A DNA stretch of 43,177 bases from Streptomyces sp. MspMP-M5 (GTDB lineage Bacteria; Actinomycetota; Actinomycetes; Streptomycetales; Streptomycetaceae), in the NCBI RefSeq assembly GCF_000373585.1, contig NZ_KB891920.1, positions 1 to 43,177 of the forward strand, in the 5' to 3' direction. A model generated the notes under the pieces. That model was not told the DNA's origin and searched no databases. It saw only the letters and a program-made list of their open reading frames with translations. Shown here in pieces: positions 1-7,989 of this stretch (position 1 is the first letter of the stretch; every line of letters begins with the position of its first letter). The translations under genes and the position numbers were made by a program.

Positions 1-95
1 CCCGGCGCGGCCCCCGGCGCGGCCCCCGGCGCGGCCCCCGGCGCGGCCCCCGGCGCGGCCCCCGGCGCGGCCCCCGGCGCGGCCCCCGGCGCGGC
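1..95. repeat. 12-bp tandem repeat, about 8 copies
   Basis: The unit CCCGGCGCGGCC repeats seven times without a mismatch and ends in a partial eighth copy; the array probably extends left of the window. The unit length is a multiple of three, so copy number can change without breaking the frame of the PGAA-encoding gene. Confidence 0.9.
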
Positions 96-132
96 GGCAC
101 CCTCGGCTACGCCCGGGCGCCGCCGCGCCTAA
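1..132 (+). CDS. C-terminal end of an Ala/Pro/Gly-rich protein (partial)
   Basis: The forward frame that starts at base 1 stays open to a TAA at 130-132. It encodes about 43 residues: seven to eight tandem copies of Pro-Gly-Ala-Ala, then a short tail ending in Gly-Arg-Arg-Arg-Ala. The gene begins left of the window, so its main domain is unknown. Low-complexity tails like this often end secreted or nucleic-acid-binding actinomycete proteins. The other frames of the repeat are also open (Pro-Ala-Arg-Pro or Arg-Arg-Gly-Pro), so the frame choice rests on the clean stop and the more plausible composition. Confidence 0.4.
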   Translation, partial: PGAAPGAAPGAAPGAAPGAAPGAAPGAAPGAAAPSATPGRRRA

Positions 133-475
133 CAGCCGTTCTCAGCCGCGTGGTTCACCGGCCGGGGCAACAGAGGGAAGCCTGGGGTGGGGCACGAGGA
201 GGCGAACAGGAAGCCGAGCGCCGGCATGCGTGACAGGTTCACGGGCCGGGGCCGATGACAAGTAGATCGGGTGCAGAACTGCACAGAAATACAGTCGCCC
301 TCGCCCGCGCATGGCTCGCAGCCACCTGACCTGCGGCTACGGGGCGACCAGGGGCGTCGCATCCAAGCGCGTACACGGATGCGACGGGGGGAACGACCCC
401 CGGAACGACGGGGGAAACGACAACGCACCTTCCGAGCCGCTGTCGTGTGGCTCGCAGGGCCTGTGACCTGCAGTT
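133..475. other. Convergent intergenic stretch, no gene seen
   Basis: The 343 bp lie between the stop of the rightward PGAA gene and the stop of the leftward LysM-BTAD gene. Short ORFs here lack ribosome binding sites and family resemblance. The only structure seen is a G/C-run segment around 381-420 with repeated ACGAC and a small hairpin. Confidence 0.6.
387..401 (-). terminator. Possible hairpin terminator of the Tad operon
   Basis: GGGGG-AACGA-CCCCC forms a 5-bp stem with a 5-nt loop about 75 nt beyond the stop of the LysM-BTAD gene. There is no T-run, so it would be a weak, streptomycete-style terminator. Confidence 0.3.
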
Positions 476-3253
476 TCAGCCCATCTGACGTGAGTGGCCC
501 CTCGGTGTGACCAAGGCCCTGGTTGCTGGGTCGGGTTCGAGACCGAGGTCGGCGAGGTGGCGTTCGAGGCGGGTGTAGGTGTGCCGGGCGGCATCGTGGC
601 GGCCGGCGACCTGGTAGAGGCGGATGGCGTGTTGCGTCAGCCGCTCGTGATCCGGGTGGAGCGCTCCGAGGTGTTCCAGGAGTGTCAGTACGGCGTCTTG
701 TTGCTGCGGGCTGGCGTCTGTGCGCTCGGCCTGGTGGGCGAGCCGGAGGGCGGCGTCGGTGGCCTGGGTGGTGAGGTGCTCACGGATGGCATCCGCCCAC
801 AGGTGGTCGGCGCCTTGGGCGAAGGGCCCGCGGTAGTGGCCCAGCGCCTCCTGCACGGCATTCAACGCATCGTGGGTGGAATCTCCGTTATTCGAGAAGG
901 CTCCCTTCAGGATTCTGGTGAAATCCGCGAGGTCGGATTCTACGAGCTCCGGGTGGAGCTTGTGGAGGTCCCCCTGGTGCAGGATGAATTCCTGCGCGGT
1001 GATGCCAGTTGCGGTACGCAGGGCGCGGCGTACGGCGCGGCGGAGGTTTTTCAGCGCGTTCTGCTCTGTGCCGGGTTCCAGGTGAAGTTTGTCAGCAATG
1101 TCGGAGGCCACGAGCCCAGTGGGGTGGGCGGCGAGGAGGGCGAGGAATTCGTGGACGTCGGGCCGCAGGTTGGTGCCGACGGGATCCTCATAGCCGCGGG
1201 CGTAGAGCGTGACGGGGCCAAGGACGTGGAGGCGGACGGGCTTGACCTGCCGGTGGTGAAATGTGGGCGCGGGGCGCGGGTCGGCAGGGGCTGCTGGCTC
1301 GGTGGGGTCCGGTTCGGGCTCTGGCTCCTCGGCGGAAGGCGGTTGCGACTGGCCTTCTCGGGACGAGGGCTGTTGGTTGGGGAGGACAGGCAGACAGGGG
1401 CGCTGGCCGTGGGCGCCGAGAAGGACTTCTGCCATCTCACGCCCGGCGTCCGGTGTCAGGTGAAACAGCTCCAGGCCATTGGGGTGTTGGGATCGCGGGC
1501 TGGATCCGGTGGCGGCGCCGTCGGCGGCGATGTGCCAGTGCTCGGCACCAGGAAGCGGGGTGCCCAGCGTGAGTACGGCCAGGACGCCAGGGCGGCTGCG
1601 GGCGGCCACGGCCTGGACCTGCCCGACGTGGGCGGCGCCTGGGGCCACCATAAGGATCAGAGAACCGGGATCGGTCTGGTCTGAATGGCCTGCTGCTGGG
1701 CTGGGTGTCGGCGTATCGCGGTCATCGTGGATACGGGCGTGGGTGACCAGGTGCTGTTCGGCGAGGTGGATCGCCTGTGCAATGTCGGGGGTCTGGGTCA
1801 GGGCGGTGAACTGTGGCGGCAGTCCGGGCAGCAGGCGGTCGGCGAGGTCTTCAGTGACGACGGCTTTGGTGTGGGGCGGGTTGGGGCGTTGGCGTTCGGC
1901 GGCGGTGAGGATGCCGGTCAGCAAGGCGCGGGCGGCGCCTTCGGCACCCGGTCCATTCCAGGTGTAGCCGCCGGCGGTGGCCAGCACGTCGACGGATACC
2001 TCGGTGTTGTCGCTCACCCCGATGGTCACCGAGTCCGCGGTACGTGGTGGTTGCGGTGGGGTGCGGCGGACGATCAGGTCCTCGGGTCCATGCTGCCGAC
2101 GAGGCTGCGCGGCTGCGTGCGCGGCCTGCGCCGCCTTGTCGACCAGCGGACTCAGGGCGGGTACCTCCGCCTCGGGTTCTCGCCGTCGTCGCTGCTGGAT
2201 GTACCAGTAGCGGCGCGCGGCCAGGAGTCCAGCCGCTGTGGTGATGCCGATCAGACTGGCCTCGCCGACATCGATGGCGGCCGGGCCAGAGGCCATCTGG
2301 GCTGACCGTCCCGCGAGGTTGTCCGCCTGCCTCGACGTGGACCGGCGATGCCGGCCCTCGGCTTGCGGGTCGGGCGCAGGATTTCGGTACCGGGACGGCT
2401 GCATGGGAGAGGCTGTTGGCGCCGGCGCTGCCTGTGGTGCGTCGTCCGGCATGGGACGTTCGGGAGTCGTAGTCGGGATGGTTGCTGGCGAGGCGGGGTG
2501 GTGAGGGCCGAGGGGGATGGTCAACTGCCAGCCGGCTCTGAGCAGGTCGGGGTCGTCGAGCCGGTCACCGTCGTGTTGGACACGGTCCTTGTTGAGCGCG
2601 TAGATCCGGGGCCACTTGAGCCCGTCGCCCAGATGCACGGTGGCGATGTCCCAGAGGGTGTCGCCTTCCACCACCGTGTACTCGATGTGCCGCACGGCCT
2701 CAGCACTGGCAGCCGGCCCCGGGAGAGCCCGTCGAGATGTCGCTGTGGCGGGGTCCGTGGTCGTGGGGGTGAGAGGGGCTGTCGCGGCGATGGGTTGTCG
2801 GGTCTCGTTGGTGTGGGAGGGCGGCTGGGCGCTGGCCGTTGTGGGGCGCCAGAGGCTGAGCAGGGCGACGACGAGGGTGCCGATGCACAGTGCGGCCAGC
2901 GAACTCTTGAGGGACAGGGTGGCCACGTGGTCGTGGTGGGTGCGGCGGTCGTGCAGAAGCTGGGGAAGGTGTGCTGCGTACCAGCAGATCTCCCGGACGA
3001 CGGTGAACGTGAAGGCGGCCCAACATACCCAGCCCGCCATCGCCAACAGGTCGATGACCAGGGGATCACTGACTGGTTGGGCGAGCCGTTCGCCCAGCTC
3101 GTGCCAGGAGCGGACGCTGTCCGGCCAGGGGATTCCTGCGGCCTGCCACAGCACGTAGGGCATTCCGGCCAGCAGGGCGAGCGTGACGGCGAGGGTGCCC
3201 AGGGCCGTGACGGCCGCGGTCAGGCGCTCGCGTAGTGCGACGTGGTGGGTCAT
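476..3253 (-). CDS. Membrane LysM protein with C-terminal winged-helix/BTAD domain
   Basis: 925 aa. Hydrophobic segments lie near residues 14-38, 66-88 and 117-135. A LysM domain at about 190-247 (from EYTVVEGDTLWDIA) binds peptidoglycan in other proteins. A fourth hydrophobic stretch at about 327-345 is followed by Arg-rich sequence, then a long Pro-rich linker. From about 670 a SARP-like OmpR winged helix (start VKPVRLHVLGPV) leads into a bacterial transcriptional activator domain to the C-terminus. With the N-terminus inside, four segments put LysM outside and the BTAD part in the cytoplasm. It is the last gene of the Tad pilus operon, 42 bp after the TadG-like gene. The role is inferred: a wall-linked membrane regulator or pilus-associated scaffold. 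DNA binding is not shown. Streptomyces Tad loci often carry this family. Confidence 0.85.
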   Translation of the reverse strand: MTHHVALRERLTAAVTALGTLAVTLALLAGMPYVLWQAAGIPWPDSVRSWHELGERLAQPVSDPLVIDLLAMAGWVCWAAFTFTVVREICWYAAHLPQLLHDRRTHHDHVATLSLKSSLAALCIGTLVVALLSLWRPTTASAQPPSHTNETRQPIAATAPLTPTTTDPATATSRRALPGPAASAEAVRHIEYTVVEGDTLWDIATVHLGDGLKWPRIYALNKDRVQHDGDRLDDPDLLRAGWQLTIPLGPHHPASPATIPTTTPERPMPDDAPQAAPAPTASPMQPSRYRNPAPDPQAEGRHRRSTSRQADNLAGRSAQMASGPAAIDVGEASLIGITTAAGLLAARRYWYIQQRRRREPEAEVPALSPLVDKAAQAAHAAAQPRRQHGPEDLIVRRTPPQPPRTADSVTIGVSDNTEVSVDVLATAGGYTWNGPGAEGAARALLTGILTAAERQRPNPPHTKAVVTEDLADRLLPGLPPQFTALTQTPDIAQAIHLAEQHLVTHARIHDDRDTPTPSPAAGHSDQTDPGSLILMVAPGAAHVGQVQAVAARSRPGVLAVLTLGTPLPGAEHWHIAADGAATGSSPRSQHPNGLELFHLTPDAGREMAEVLLGAHGQRPCLPVLPNQQPSSREGQSQPPSAEEPEPEPDPTEPAAPADPRPAPTFHHRQVKPVRLHVLGPVTLYARGYEDPVGTNLRPDVHEFLALLAAHPTGLVASDIADKLHLEPGTEQNALKNLRRAVRRALRTATGITAQEFILHQGDLHKLHPELVESDLADFTRILKGAFSNNGDSTHDALNAVQEALGHYRGPFAQGADHLWADAIREHLTTQATDAALRLAHQAERTDASPQQQDAVLTLLEHLGALHPDHERLTQHAIRLYQVAGRHDAARHTYTRLERHLADLGLEPDPATRALVTPRGHSRQMG

Positions 3254-3295
3254 GGTGGCCGGTTCGCTCTCCGCGGCGGATGGGATGAACAGTCT

Positions 3296-3745
3296 TCAGG
3301 GGGTAGTGCGTTCGGCCTGTGAGGTTGCGCTCGCGTGCAGGGTGAGGGTGCGCAGGCCGACCAACTGCAGGATCTGAGTCCGGTAGCGGTGGGTGACGTG
3401 GACGGTGACGGCGTTTCCCTTCACCGCGGCGCTTCCGGTGTCTCCGACGGAGGAGACGTAGCCGCGGGCCCTCCGGGCGGCTTCGGCACGTACGAGCCGG
3501 ACATCCTGGTGATCGCGCAGCCGGTCGACGTCGAGCTGTTGAGCGCCGGCCCGCGCGGCCTCCTGCGCGACATCCAGTGCCTGGGCTTTGCCAGCCAGGG
3601 CAAGGCCCCCGTCGACGACGATCCCGGCGAACAGCCAGAGCGCGGCGGCGATGCCGACGACGAAGGCCGTGGCCTGCCCCCGGTCGTCTGCCAGAGCGAA
3701 CCTGGCGCGGAGGCCATCAAGGTGTGCACGGAGTCGTGGGTTCAC
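3296..3745 (-). CDS. TadG-like pilus assembly protein (Rv3654c-type)
   Basis: 149 aa. A charged N-terminus ending in DDRG is followed by the hydrophobic segment QATAFVVGIAAALWLFAGIV, then an extracytoplasmic helical domain with Ala-rich sequence (AQEAARAGAQQLD) typical of TadG/TadE-like pseudopilins. The residue five past the Gly is Phe rather than the Glu of processed type IVb prepilins, so cleavage by a prepilin peptidase is doubtful. The start overlaps the stop of the upstream TadE-like gene by 4 bp (ATGA), which suggests translational coupling. It is probably a minor membrane-anchored pilus component. Confidence 0.75.
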   Translation of the reverse strand: MNPRLRAHLDGLRARFALADDRGQATAFVVGIAAALWLFAGIVVDGGLALAGKAQALDVAQEAARAGAQQLDVDRLRDHQDVRLVRAEAARRARGYVSSVGDTGSAAVKGNAVTVHVTHRYRTQILQLVGLRTLTLHASATSQAERTTP

Positions 3746-4182
3746 CGGGCTGCCCTGCCCCTGAAAGTGTCGACGACGGAGACGGCTGTGCCGGCCAGGC
3801 GTACGTGGCCAGGCATCCCGGTGCGCGTGAGGTCTCCCAGGCCGGCGGTGCAGGAGACTGTCGTCGAGACGTTGGTTCCGGGGGCAAGGCCAGCGGTGGT
3901 GAGGTGAACGCTCGGGGTGGTGCAGGTGGCTCCCGTTTCCTTGAGCGCCGTGGTCGCGGCGCGAAGGGCCTGGGTGTGGGCGGCGTGCTCGGTGCGGGCC
4001 AGGGAGGCGGCGCGGGCGGCCTGGTGGGCGGCGTCCGCCACGACGAGGCGTGCGTCGGCGAGCCGCCCCAGCGCCACCACGACGAGCAGCATCAGCACCA
4101 GCAGCGGGGTGAGCAGCACCAGCTCCACCGCCGCCGAACCACGGTCATCACCAGCACGCACGCCACGCCCCTCACGCATCAT
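3742..4182 (-). CDS. TadE-like minor pseudopilin
   Basis: 146 aa. The N-terminal block DDRGSAAVELVLLTPLLVLM is a textbook TadE leader: Gly at the cleavage position, Glu at +5 and a hydrophobic helix. The rest is an Ala/Thr-rich extracytoplasmic domain with two Cys (ATCTTPS and TVSCTAG) that could form a disulfide. It overlaps both neighbours by 4 bp (ATGA) within the Tad operon. It is expected to be processed and placed at the pilus base or tip. Start chosen at the ATG coupled to the preceding stop; the second Met changes nothing. Confidence 0.8.
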   Translation of the reverse strand: MMREGRGVRAGDDRGSAAVELVLLTPLLVLMLLVVVALGRLADARLVVADAAHQAARAASLARTEHAAHTQALRAATTALKETGATCTTPSVHLTTAGLAPGTNVSTTVSCTAGLGDLTRTGMPGHVRLAGTAVSVVDTFRGRAAR

Positions 4183-4586
4183 CGGTGGCCCCCATCGGGT
4201 GTGGTGAGGCGCTCGGTTGGGCCGGCGGCGGTGCCGGAAGCGTGCAGGTGCAGGCCCGGTACCACGGCCATCACCGTGCCGCGGACTCGTACGGTGGTCT
4301 GCGTGGTGGTGCGCTCGACTGCCACGGAGGGCGTGGTCAGGGTCCGGCTGCCCAGTGCCACGAGACTGCGTGCGGCCTGGGCCCGGCCGTCCGCGGCGCT
4401 GCCGTGCTGGGCGCGGGCAGTGGCCAGAGCCCGCTGGGCGGCGTACTGGGCGATGTGCCGGGCGTGCCAGACCAGCGCGAACTGCACGATCAACATGGCC
4501 AGGAGCAGCAGCACCGGGATGACCAGAACCAGCTGCGTCGACGCCGCCCCGCGATCAACGCGCCACTTGCGAAGGGAGACGATCAT
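4179..4586 (-). CDS. TadE-like pseudopilin with Gln at +5
   Basis: 135 aa. The leader is DRGAASTQLVLVIPVLLLLA followed by VWHARHIAQYAAQRALATARA, the helical pattern seen in TadE/TadF proteins. After the Gly the fifth residue is Gln instead of Glu. Glu+5 is the conserved residue for N-methylation and assembly of type IV pilins, so the protein may be processed poorly or may act as a membrane-anchored subunit. It overlaps the next gene by 4 bp and lies 3 bp downstream of the Flp-like pilin gene. Confidence 0.75.
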   Translation of the reverse strand: MIVSLRKWRVDRGAASTQLVLVIPVLLLLAMLIVQFALVWHARHIAQYAAQRALATARAQHGSAADGRAQAARSLVALGSRTLTTPSVAVERTTTQTTVRVRGTVMAVVPGLHLHASGTAAGPTERLTTPDGGHR

Positions 4587-4589
4587 GAC

Positions 4590-4790
4590 CTATCCGAGGT
4601 CGATGCCCTTGGCCTTGGCGGTGACCTTGGCGACGATGATGCCCACCACGCTGAGGGCCAGGATGACGAGCAGGGCGGTGATCAGGACGGTCTCGGTGGT
4701 GTAGCCGGCATCTCCACGGGCACGGGCATTCCGGCGCACCTCGGCCAGGTGGGCCCGCAGCAGGCGAGCCATCGTCTTCACGTCGAACAT
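4590..4790 (-). CDS. Flp/Tad-type major pilin-like protein
   Basis: 66 aa, the usual size of an actinobacterial Flp prepilin. A basic leader (MARLLRAHLAEVRRNARARG) precedes DAGYTTETVLITALLVILA, one hydrophobic helix, and a short basic tail ending KAKGIDLG. The leader resembles the common actinobacterial DAGMTTAEY signature but is one residue shorter, so Glu falls at +4 after the Gly, or at +5 if cleavage follows the Ala. No prepilin peptidase gene was seen in the window, so processing would need one elsewhere. It sits between TadC and the TadE-like genes and is probably the fibre subunit. Confidence 0.75.
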   Translation of the reverse strand: MFDVKTMARLLRAHLAEVRRNARARGDAGYTTETVLITALLVILALSVVGIIVAKVTAKAKGIDLG

Positions 4791-4826
4791 GACTGTTCTT
4801 CCTCTTCGATCTTGTGCATTTCGGGC

Positions 4827-5726
4827 TCAAGTGGCGGTCAGCACGTGGGCGAGGGCGGGGTATCCGATCAGCAGCAGGAAGGCAGCGAACAGGCCGACCA
4901 CGGGCAGCGACATCTGCTCGGTGGCCGCCTGTGCCGCTCCGTCGGCCTCGGAGATCCTGCGCCGCCGCATCGCCCGTGCCTTCGCCCCCAGGGACCCGCG
5001 GATCTTGGCGCCCTCGCTGCCCGCAAGGCTCAGCGTCGAGGCGAGCTCCACCAGGTCGCTGACGCCCAGTTGCCGGCCGAGTTCACCCAGGTGAGTCCAG
5101 GGGCTGGTACGGGTGAGCTGCGCGACGTGCAGGGCGTGCCGCAGGGAGCCGGCTGCCCAGCCCTGCGGCGCGGCGACGGCCTGCGTCAAGGCTTGTTGGA
5201 CGCCTGCGCCGCCGGCCAGCGCGATCACGGTCAGGTCCAGGACGAGGCTGAGGGTGTGCTGCATTTCGCGGCGCCGCCGCTGCGCCTGCTTGCGCAGACC
5301 GAGGTCGGGGACGAAGAACAGCGCTGCCGCAAGAGCCAGGCAGCCGGACAGCGGCACCCACCACCCCGTCGCGACATCCGCCCCCAGGCGCAGCAGCAGG
5401 ACGACGGCCCAGGGGGCGACGAGGCCGGTCATGGCGCAGGTGGCCTTGCCCGCCAGGTGCGCTTCCTCGTCCGTGCCACAGACTGCGAGGTCCGTCCGCA
5501 AGGACTTCGTGGGGAAGCCGAGCGCCCGCACCAGCGGCACCGCACACCGCCCCAACCGGGTCGCCCACTCCATCTCCTCCACACCCCGCGCCGACGAAGG
5601 CACAGGTTGCACAGGCGCGTTGAGGATGGTCAGAACGTCGGCGAGCGCGAGCCTGGGAGGACGCAGCCCGTAGACAACAGCGGTCACCCCGGCGCCGAAG
5701 AGCGCCCCGAGCAGCATGACGATCAC
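4827..5726 (-). CDS. tadC: TadC-like inner-membrane platform protein (T2SSF family)
   Basis: 299 aa with the type II secretion F-domain layout. There is an N-terminal membrane segment (MIVMLLGALFGAGVTAVVYG), a cytoplasmic part, a pair of membrane segments around residues 105-150 (LVAPWAVVLLL and SGCLALAAALFFVP), a helical cytoplasmic domain, and a final membrane hairpin (SLPVVGLFAAFLLLIGYPAL). With TadB it forms the platform on which the CpaF ATPase drives pilin assembly. It starts inside the TadB stop (4-bp ATGA overlap). The TadB/TadC assignment follows gene order after the ATPase. Confidence 0.85.
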   Translation of the reverse strand: MIVMLLGALFGAGVTAVVYGLRPPRLALADVLTILNAPVQPVPSSARGVEEMEWATRLGRCAVPLVRALGFPTKSLRTDLAVCGTDEEAHLAGKATCAMTGLVAPWAVVLLLRLGADVATGWWVPLSGCLALAAALFFVPDLGLRKQAQRRRREMQHTLSLVLDLTVIALAGGAGVQQALTQAVAAPQGWAAGSLRHALHVAQLTRTSPWTHLGELGRQLGVSDLVELASTLSLAGSEGAKIRGSLGAKARAMRRRRISEADGAAQAATEQMSLPVVGLFAAFLLLIGYPALAHVLTAT

Positions 5727-6637
5727 GGTTGACCTCCCGGTGCGGAAGCCGTCCCGGTGACGGCTGGGGTGATCAGGCGGACGGGTTCGTCGATGCGGCC
5801 GATCGCGGACAGGTAGGTGAAGCTGACGGCGAACAGCCCGCCCACCGCGGCCAGGACCACCTGCCCGGTCAACGTGTCGAAGGGATCCAGGTAGGGGCGG
5901 TTGAAGACCACCATGCCCACTGCCATCCCCAATGTGACGAGGACGGTGACCCGCACGCCGGTCCGTACGCTCGCGCGGCCGGCGTCGATGCGCTGCCGCA
6001 TGGCGACCTGCTCGCGCACAGATTCCGCCAGCTCACCCAGCAACGGCGCCAACTGCCCGGCCTGCTGCTCGGCTGCCATGACCAGCGCGGCCACCACCAC
6101 ATCCGCCAACGGATCATCCACCTCTACGGCGAACGCCCTCAAGGCAGAAGGGAGTGACCGGCCCGCCCGGATAGCGGCCGCTAGCGTCCGCATCTCGCCC
6201 TCAAGGGCCGCCGGCGCGATGTCGGCTGTTACCAGCACCGCCTGTTCCAGTCCGGCCGCGGCGCAGAGGGTGTCGCGCAGCATCTCCGTCCACGCCGCCA
6301 GAGCCTCCATCCGCTCCGTACGCAGGGCGGCCGCCCGGTCCGGGCCCAGCAGCCCAGGCAAGGTCAGTCCGGCGACCGTGGTCACCACCGCCGCCACCGG
6401 CCAACCCGTCAGAGCGCCCACGACCACTGCGACCGTCACCGCAATCGTGAAGCGCCGGGTGGTCCACTCCGCGGGCAGCCGTCCGAGCAGTCGGCGTCCG
6501 AGCCCCACCTGCTCCTCGCGCGCGGTACGTCGTACGGCGCCGTAGCCGATCGCCACTAGCCCCAGGCCGCACACCGTGCCGCACGCAACCGCCACTGCCG
6601 TCACCGCGCCAGTACCCCAGTGGATGGTGGTGGTCAT
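5723..6637 (-). CDS. tadB: TadB-like inner-membrane platform protein (T2SSF family)
   Basis: 304 aa from ATG 6637 (MTTTIHWGTGAVTAVAV). The frame is open further upstream, but that part lies inside the ATPase gene; this ATG overlaps the ATPase stop as ATGA, so the short start is chosen. It has an N-terminal membrane segment, a second near residues 60-90 (AVTVAVVVGALTGWPVAAVV), a helical T2SSF domain (WTEMLRDTLCAAAGLEQAV) and C-terminal membrane segments (VTVLVTLGMAVGMVVF; VVLAAVGGLFAVSFTYL). It works with TadC as the pilus assembly platform. Confidence 0.85.
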   Translation of the reverse strand: MTTTIHWGTGAVTAVAVACGTVCGLGLVAIGYGAVRRTAREEQVGLGRRLLGRLPAEWTTRRFTIAVTVAVVVGALTGWPVAAVVTTVAGLTLPGLLGPDRAAALRTERMEALAAWTEMLRDTLCAAAGLEQAVLVTADIAPAALEGEMRTLAAAIRAGRSLPSALRAFAVEVDDPLADVVVAALVMAAEQQAGQLAPLLGELAESVREQVAMRQRIDAGRASVRTGVRVTVLVTLGMAVGMVVFNRPYLDPFDTLTGQVVLAAVGGLFAVSFTYLSAIGRIDEPVRLITPAVTGTASAPGGQP

Positions 6638-7989
6638 CGGGCCGCTCCCCACCACGGCGCCTCGGTGACCTGGGGCTCCAGTCCGGCGGCGACCAGATCG
6701 TTGAGGGTCTCTGTCCGCAACGGGGTCGCGGGCACAGCCCGTCCGTCCGAGCCGGGTCGGTAGACCTCGTTGGAGACGATCTGCGCGCCCTCGGCGTCGA
6801 TGACCTCCCGGACCGAATCGATCACTCGCCGCCCCGCCGCATCCCAGCCCAGATGCACAACGAAGTGCACCGCGGAGGCCACCATCAGGTTCGTCGCCTC
6901 CAACGACAACCGCTCCGGAGCCTGCGCCGCGTAGGAGGCGAGTTTGGTGAACACCCCGCGCGAGGTCGAGGCGTGGATGGTGGACAGGGAGCCGTCGTTG
7001 CCCTGCGACATGGCGTTGCACATCGGGATGACCTCGGCCCCGCGGATCTCCCCGACGATGACCCGGTCCGGGGACATCCGAAGCCCCCAACGCACCAGCT
7101 CCGCCTGGTCGATGCCGCCCTGCCCCTCGATGTTCGGCTCCCGCGCCTGCATCGCCACCACATTCGGGTGTGCCACCGGGTCGGCGTCCAGACCGAGCTC
7201 GAAGGTGTCCTCGATCGTCACCAGCCGCTCCATGGGCGGAATCTCGTGCGCGAAGGCCCGCAACACCGTGGTCTTGCCGACATTGGTTCCGCCACCGATC
7301 ACGATGTTCTTGCGCGCCCGCACCAGCGCGGTCAAGAACGCCGCCAGCTCGTGGTCACACACGCCGAGTCGTACCAGCTCGGCCATCGAGGCGGCCGGGA
7401 AGCGGTGGCGGCGGATCGTCAGCGACACCCGACCAGTCACCGCCATCACCGCGAAAAGCCTCGAACCGTCGGCGAGTTGAAGGTTCAGTCGGGGCATCCC
7501 TCGGTCGAAGCGACGTTCTTCGTCGCCCGTACTGGTCGCGAGGGTCCGTACGAGTTCCACCAGCTCGGTATCCGAAGCCGCCACGGCACTCTCGCGGCGC
7601 CACGTGCCGGACGCATCCTTGACCCAGACGACATCGCAGCCGTTGATGCAGATGTTCTCCAGCGTGGTGTCCGCCAGCAGCCGCTCCAGGCGCCCCGTTC
7701 CGAACAGCGCATCCGTGACCGCTTGGGTAACCCGTTCCTCCACGGCTGCATCGACTACCCGGCTGCCGTAGGAGAGGGCCAGACGGCGCTGGGCCCCCAG
7801 TTCCTCGGCCAGCAGACGATCCACGGTGGCCCGGCGCGCCGCCTCACTCTCCGCCGGCAGCCCCGCCGCCTCCCGCTCACCGGCATACTCCGCCAGACGG
7901 GCCGCCACCCGCTGCCGCACCAGCAACACCAGGTCCTGCTCACCCTGCGCCGGCACCACCCCCGGCGCGGGCATCAGCGTCTCACCCAC
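6634..7989 (-). CDS. cpaF: CpaF/TadA-type secretion ATPase
   Basis: 451 aa, full length for the family. The N-terminal domain contains LERLLADTTLENICINGCDV. The P-loop is IGGGTNVGKTTVLRAFA at about residues 230-246, followed by the Asp box VTIEDTFELGL, the Walker B region MSPDRVIVGEIRGAEV and the His box GSLSTIHASTSRGVF. Hydrolysis of ATP by the hexamer powers Tad pilus extension, and possibly retraction, at the cytoplasmic face. It overlaps the CpaE-like gene by 16 bp and TadB by 4 bp. A second Met at residue 6 is an equally good start. Confidence 0.93.
   Translation of the reverse strand: MGETLMPAPGVVPAQGEQDLVLLVRQRVAARLAEYAGEREAAGLPAESEAARRATVDRLLAEELGAQRRLALSYGSRVVDAAVEERVTQAVTDALFGTGRLERLLADTTLENICINGCDVVWVKDASGTWRRESAVAASDTELVELVRTLATSTGDEERRFDRGMPRLNLQLADGSRLFAVMAVTGRVSLTIRRHRFPAASMAELVRLGVCDHELAAFLTALVRARKNIVIGGGTNVGKTTVLRAFAHEIPPMERLVTIEDTFELGLDADPVAHPNVVAMQAREPNIEGQGGIDQAELVRWGLRMSPDRVIVGEIRGAEVIPMCNAMSQGNDGSLSTIHASTSRGVFTKLASYAAQAPERLSLEATNLMVASAVHFVVHLGWDAAGRRVIDSVREVIDAEGAQIVSNEVYRPGSDGRAVPATPLRTETLNDLVAAGLEPQVTEAPWWGAAR

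Noticed and set aside
494..1684. Long forward ORF opposite the LysM-BTAD gene
   Set aside because: Val/Gly-rich shadow frame of a confident minus-strand gene; no start signal or domain.
6638..7090. Longer upstream start for TadB
   Set aside because: That part is antiparallel-free shadow within the CpaF gene; the ATGA-coupled ATG at 6637 is better.
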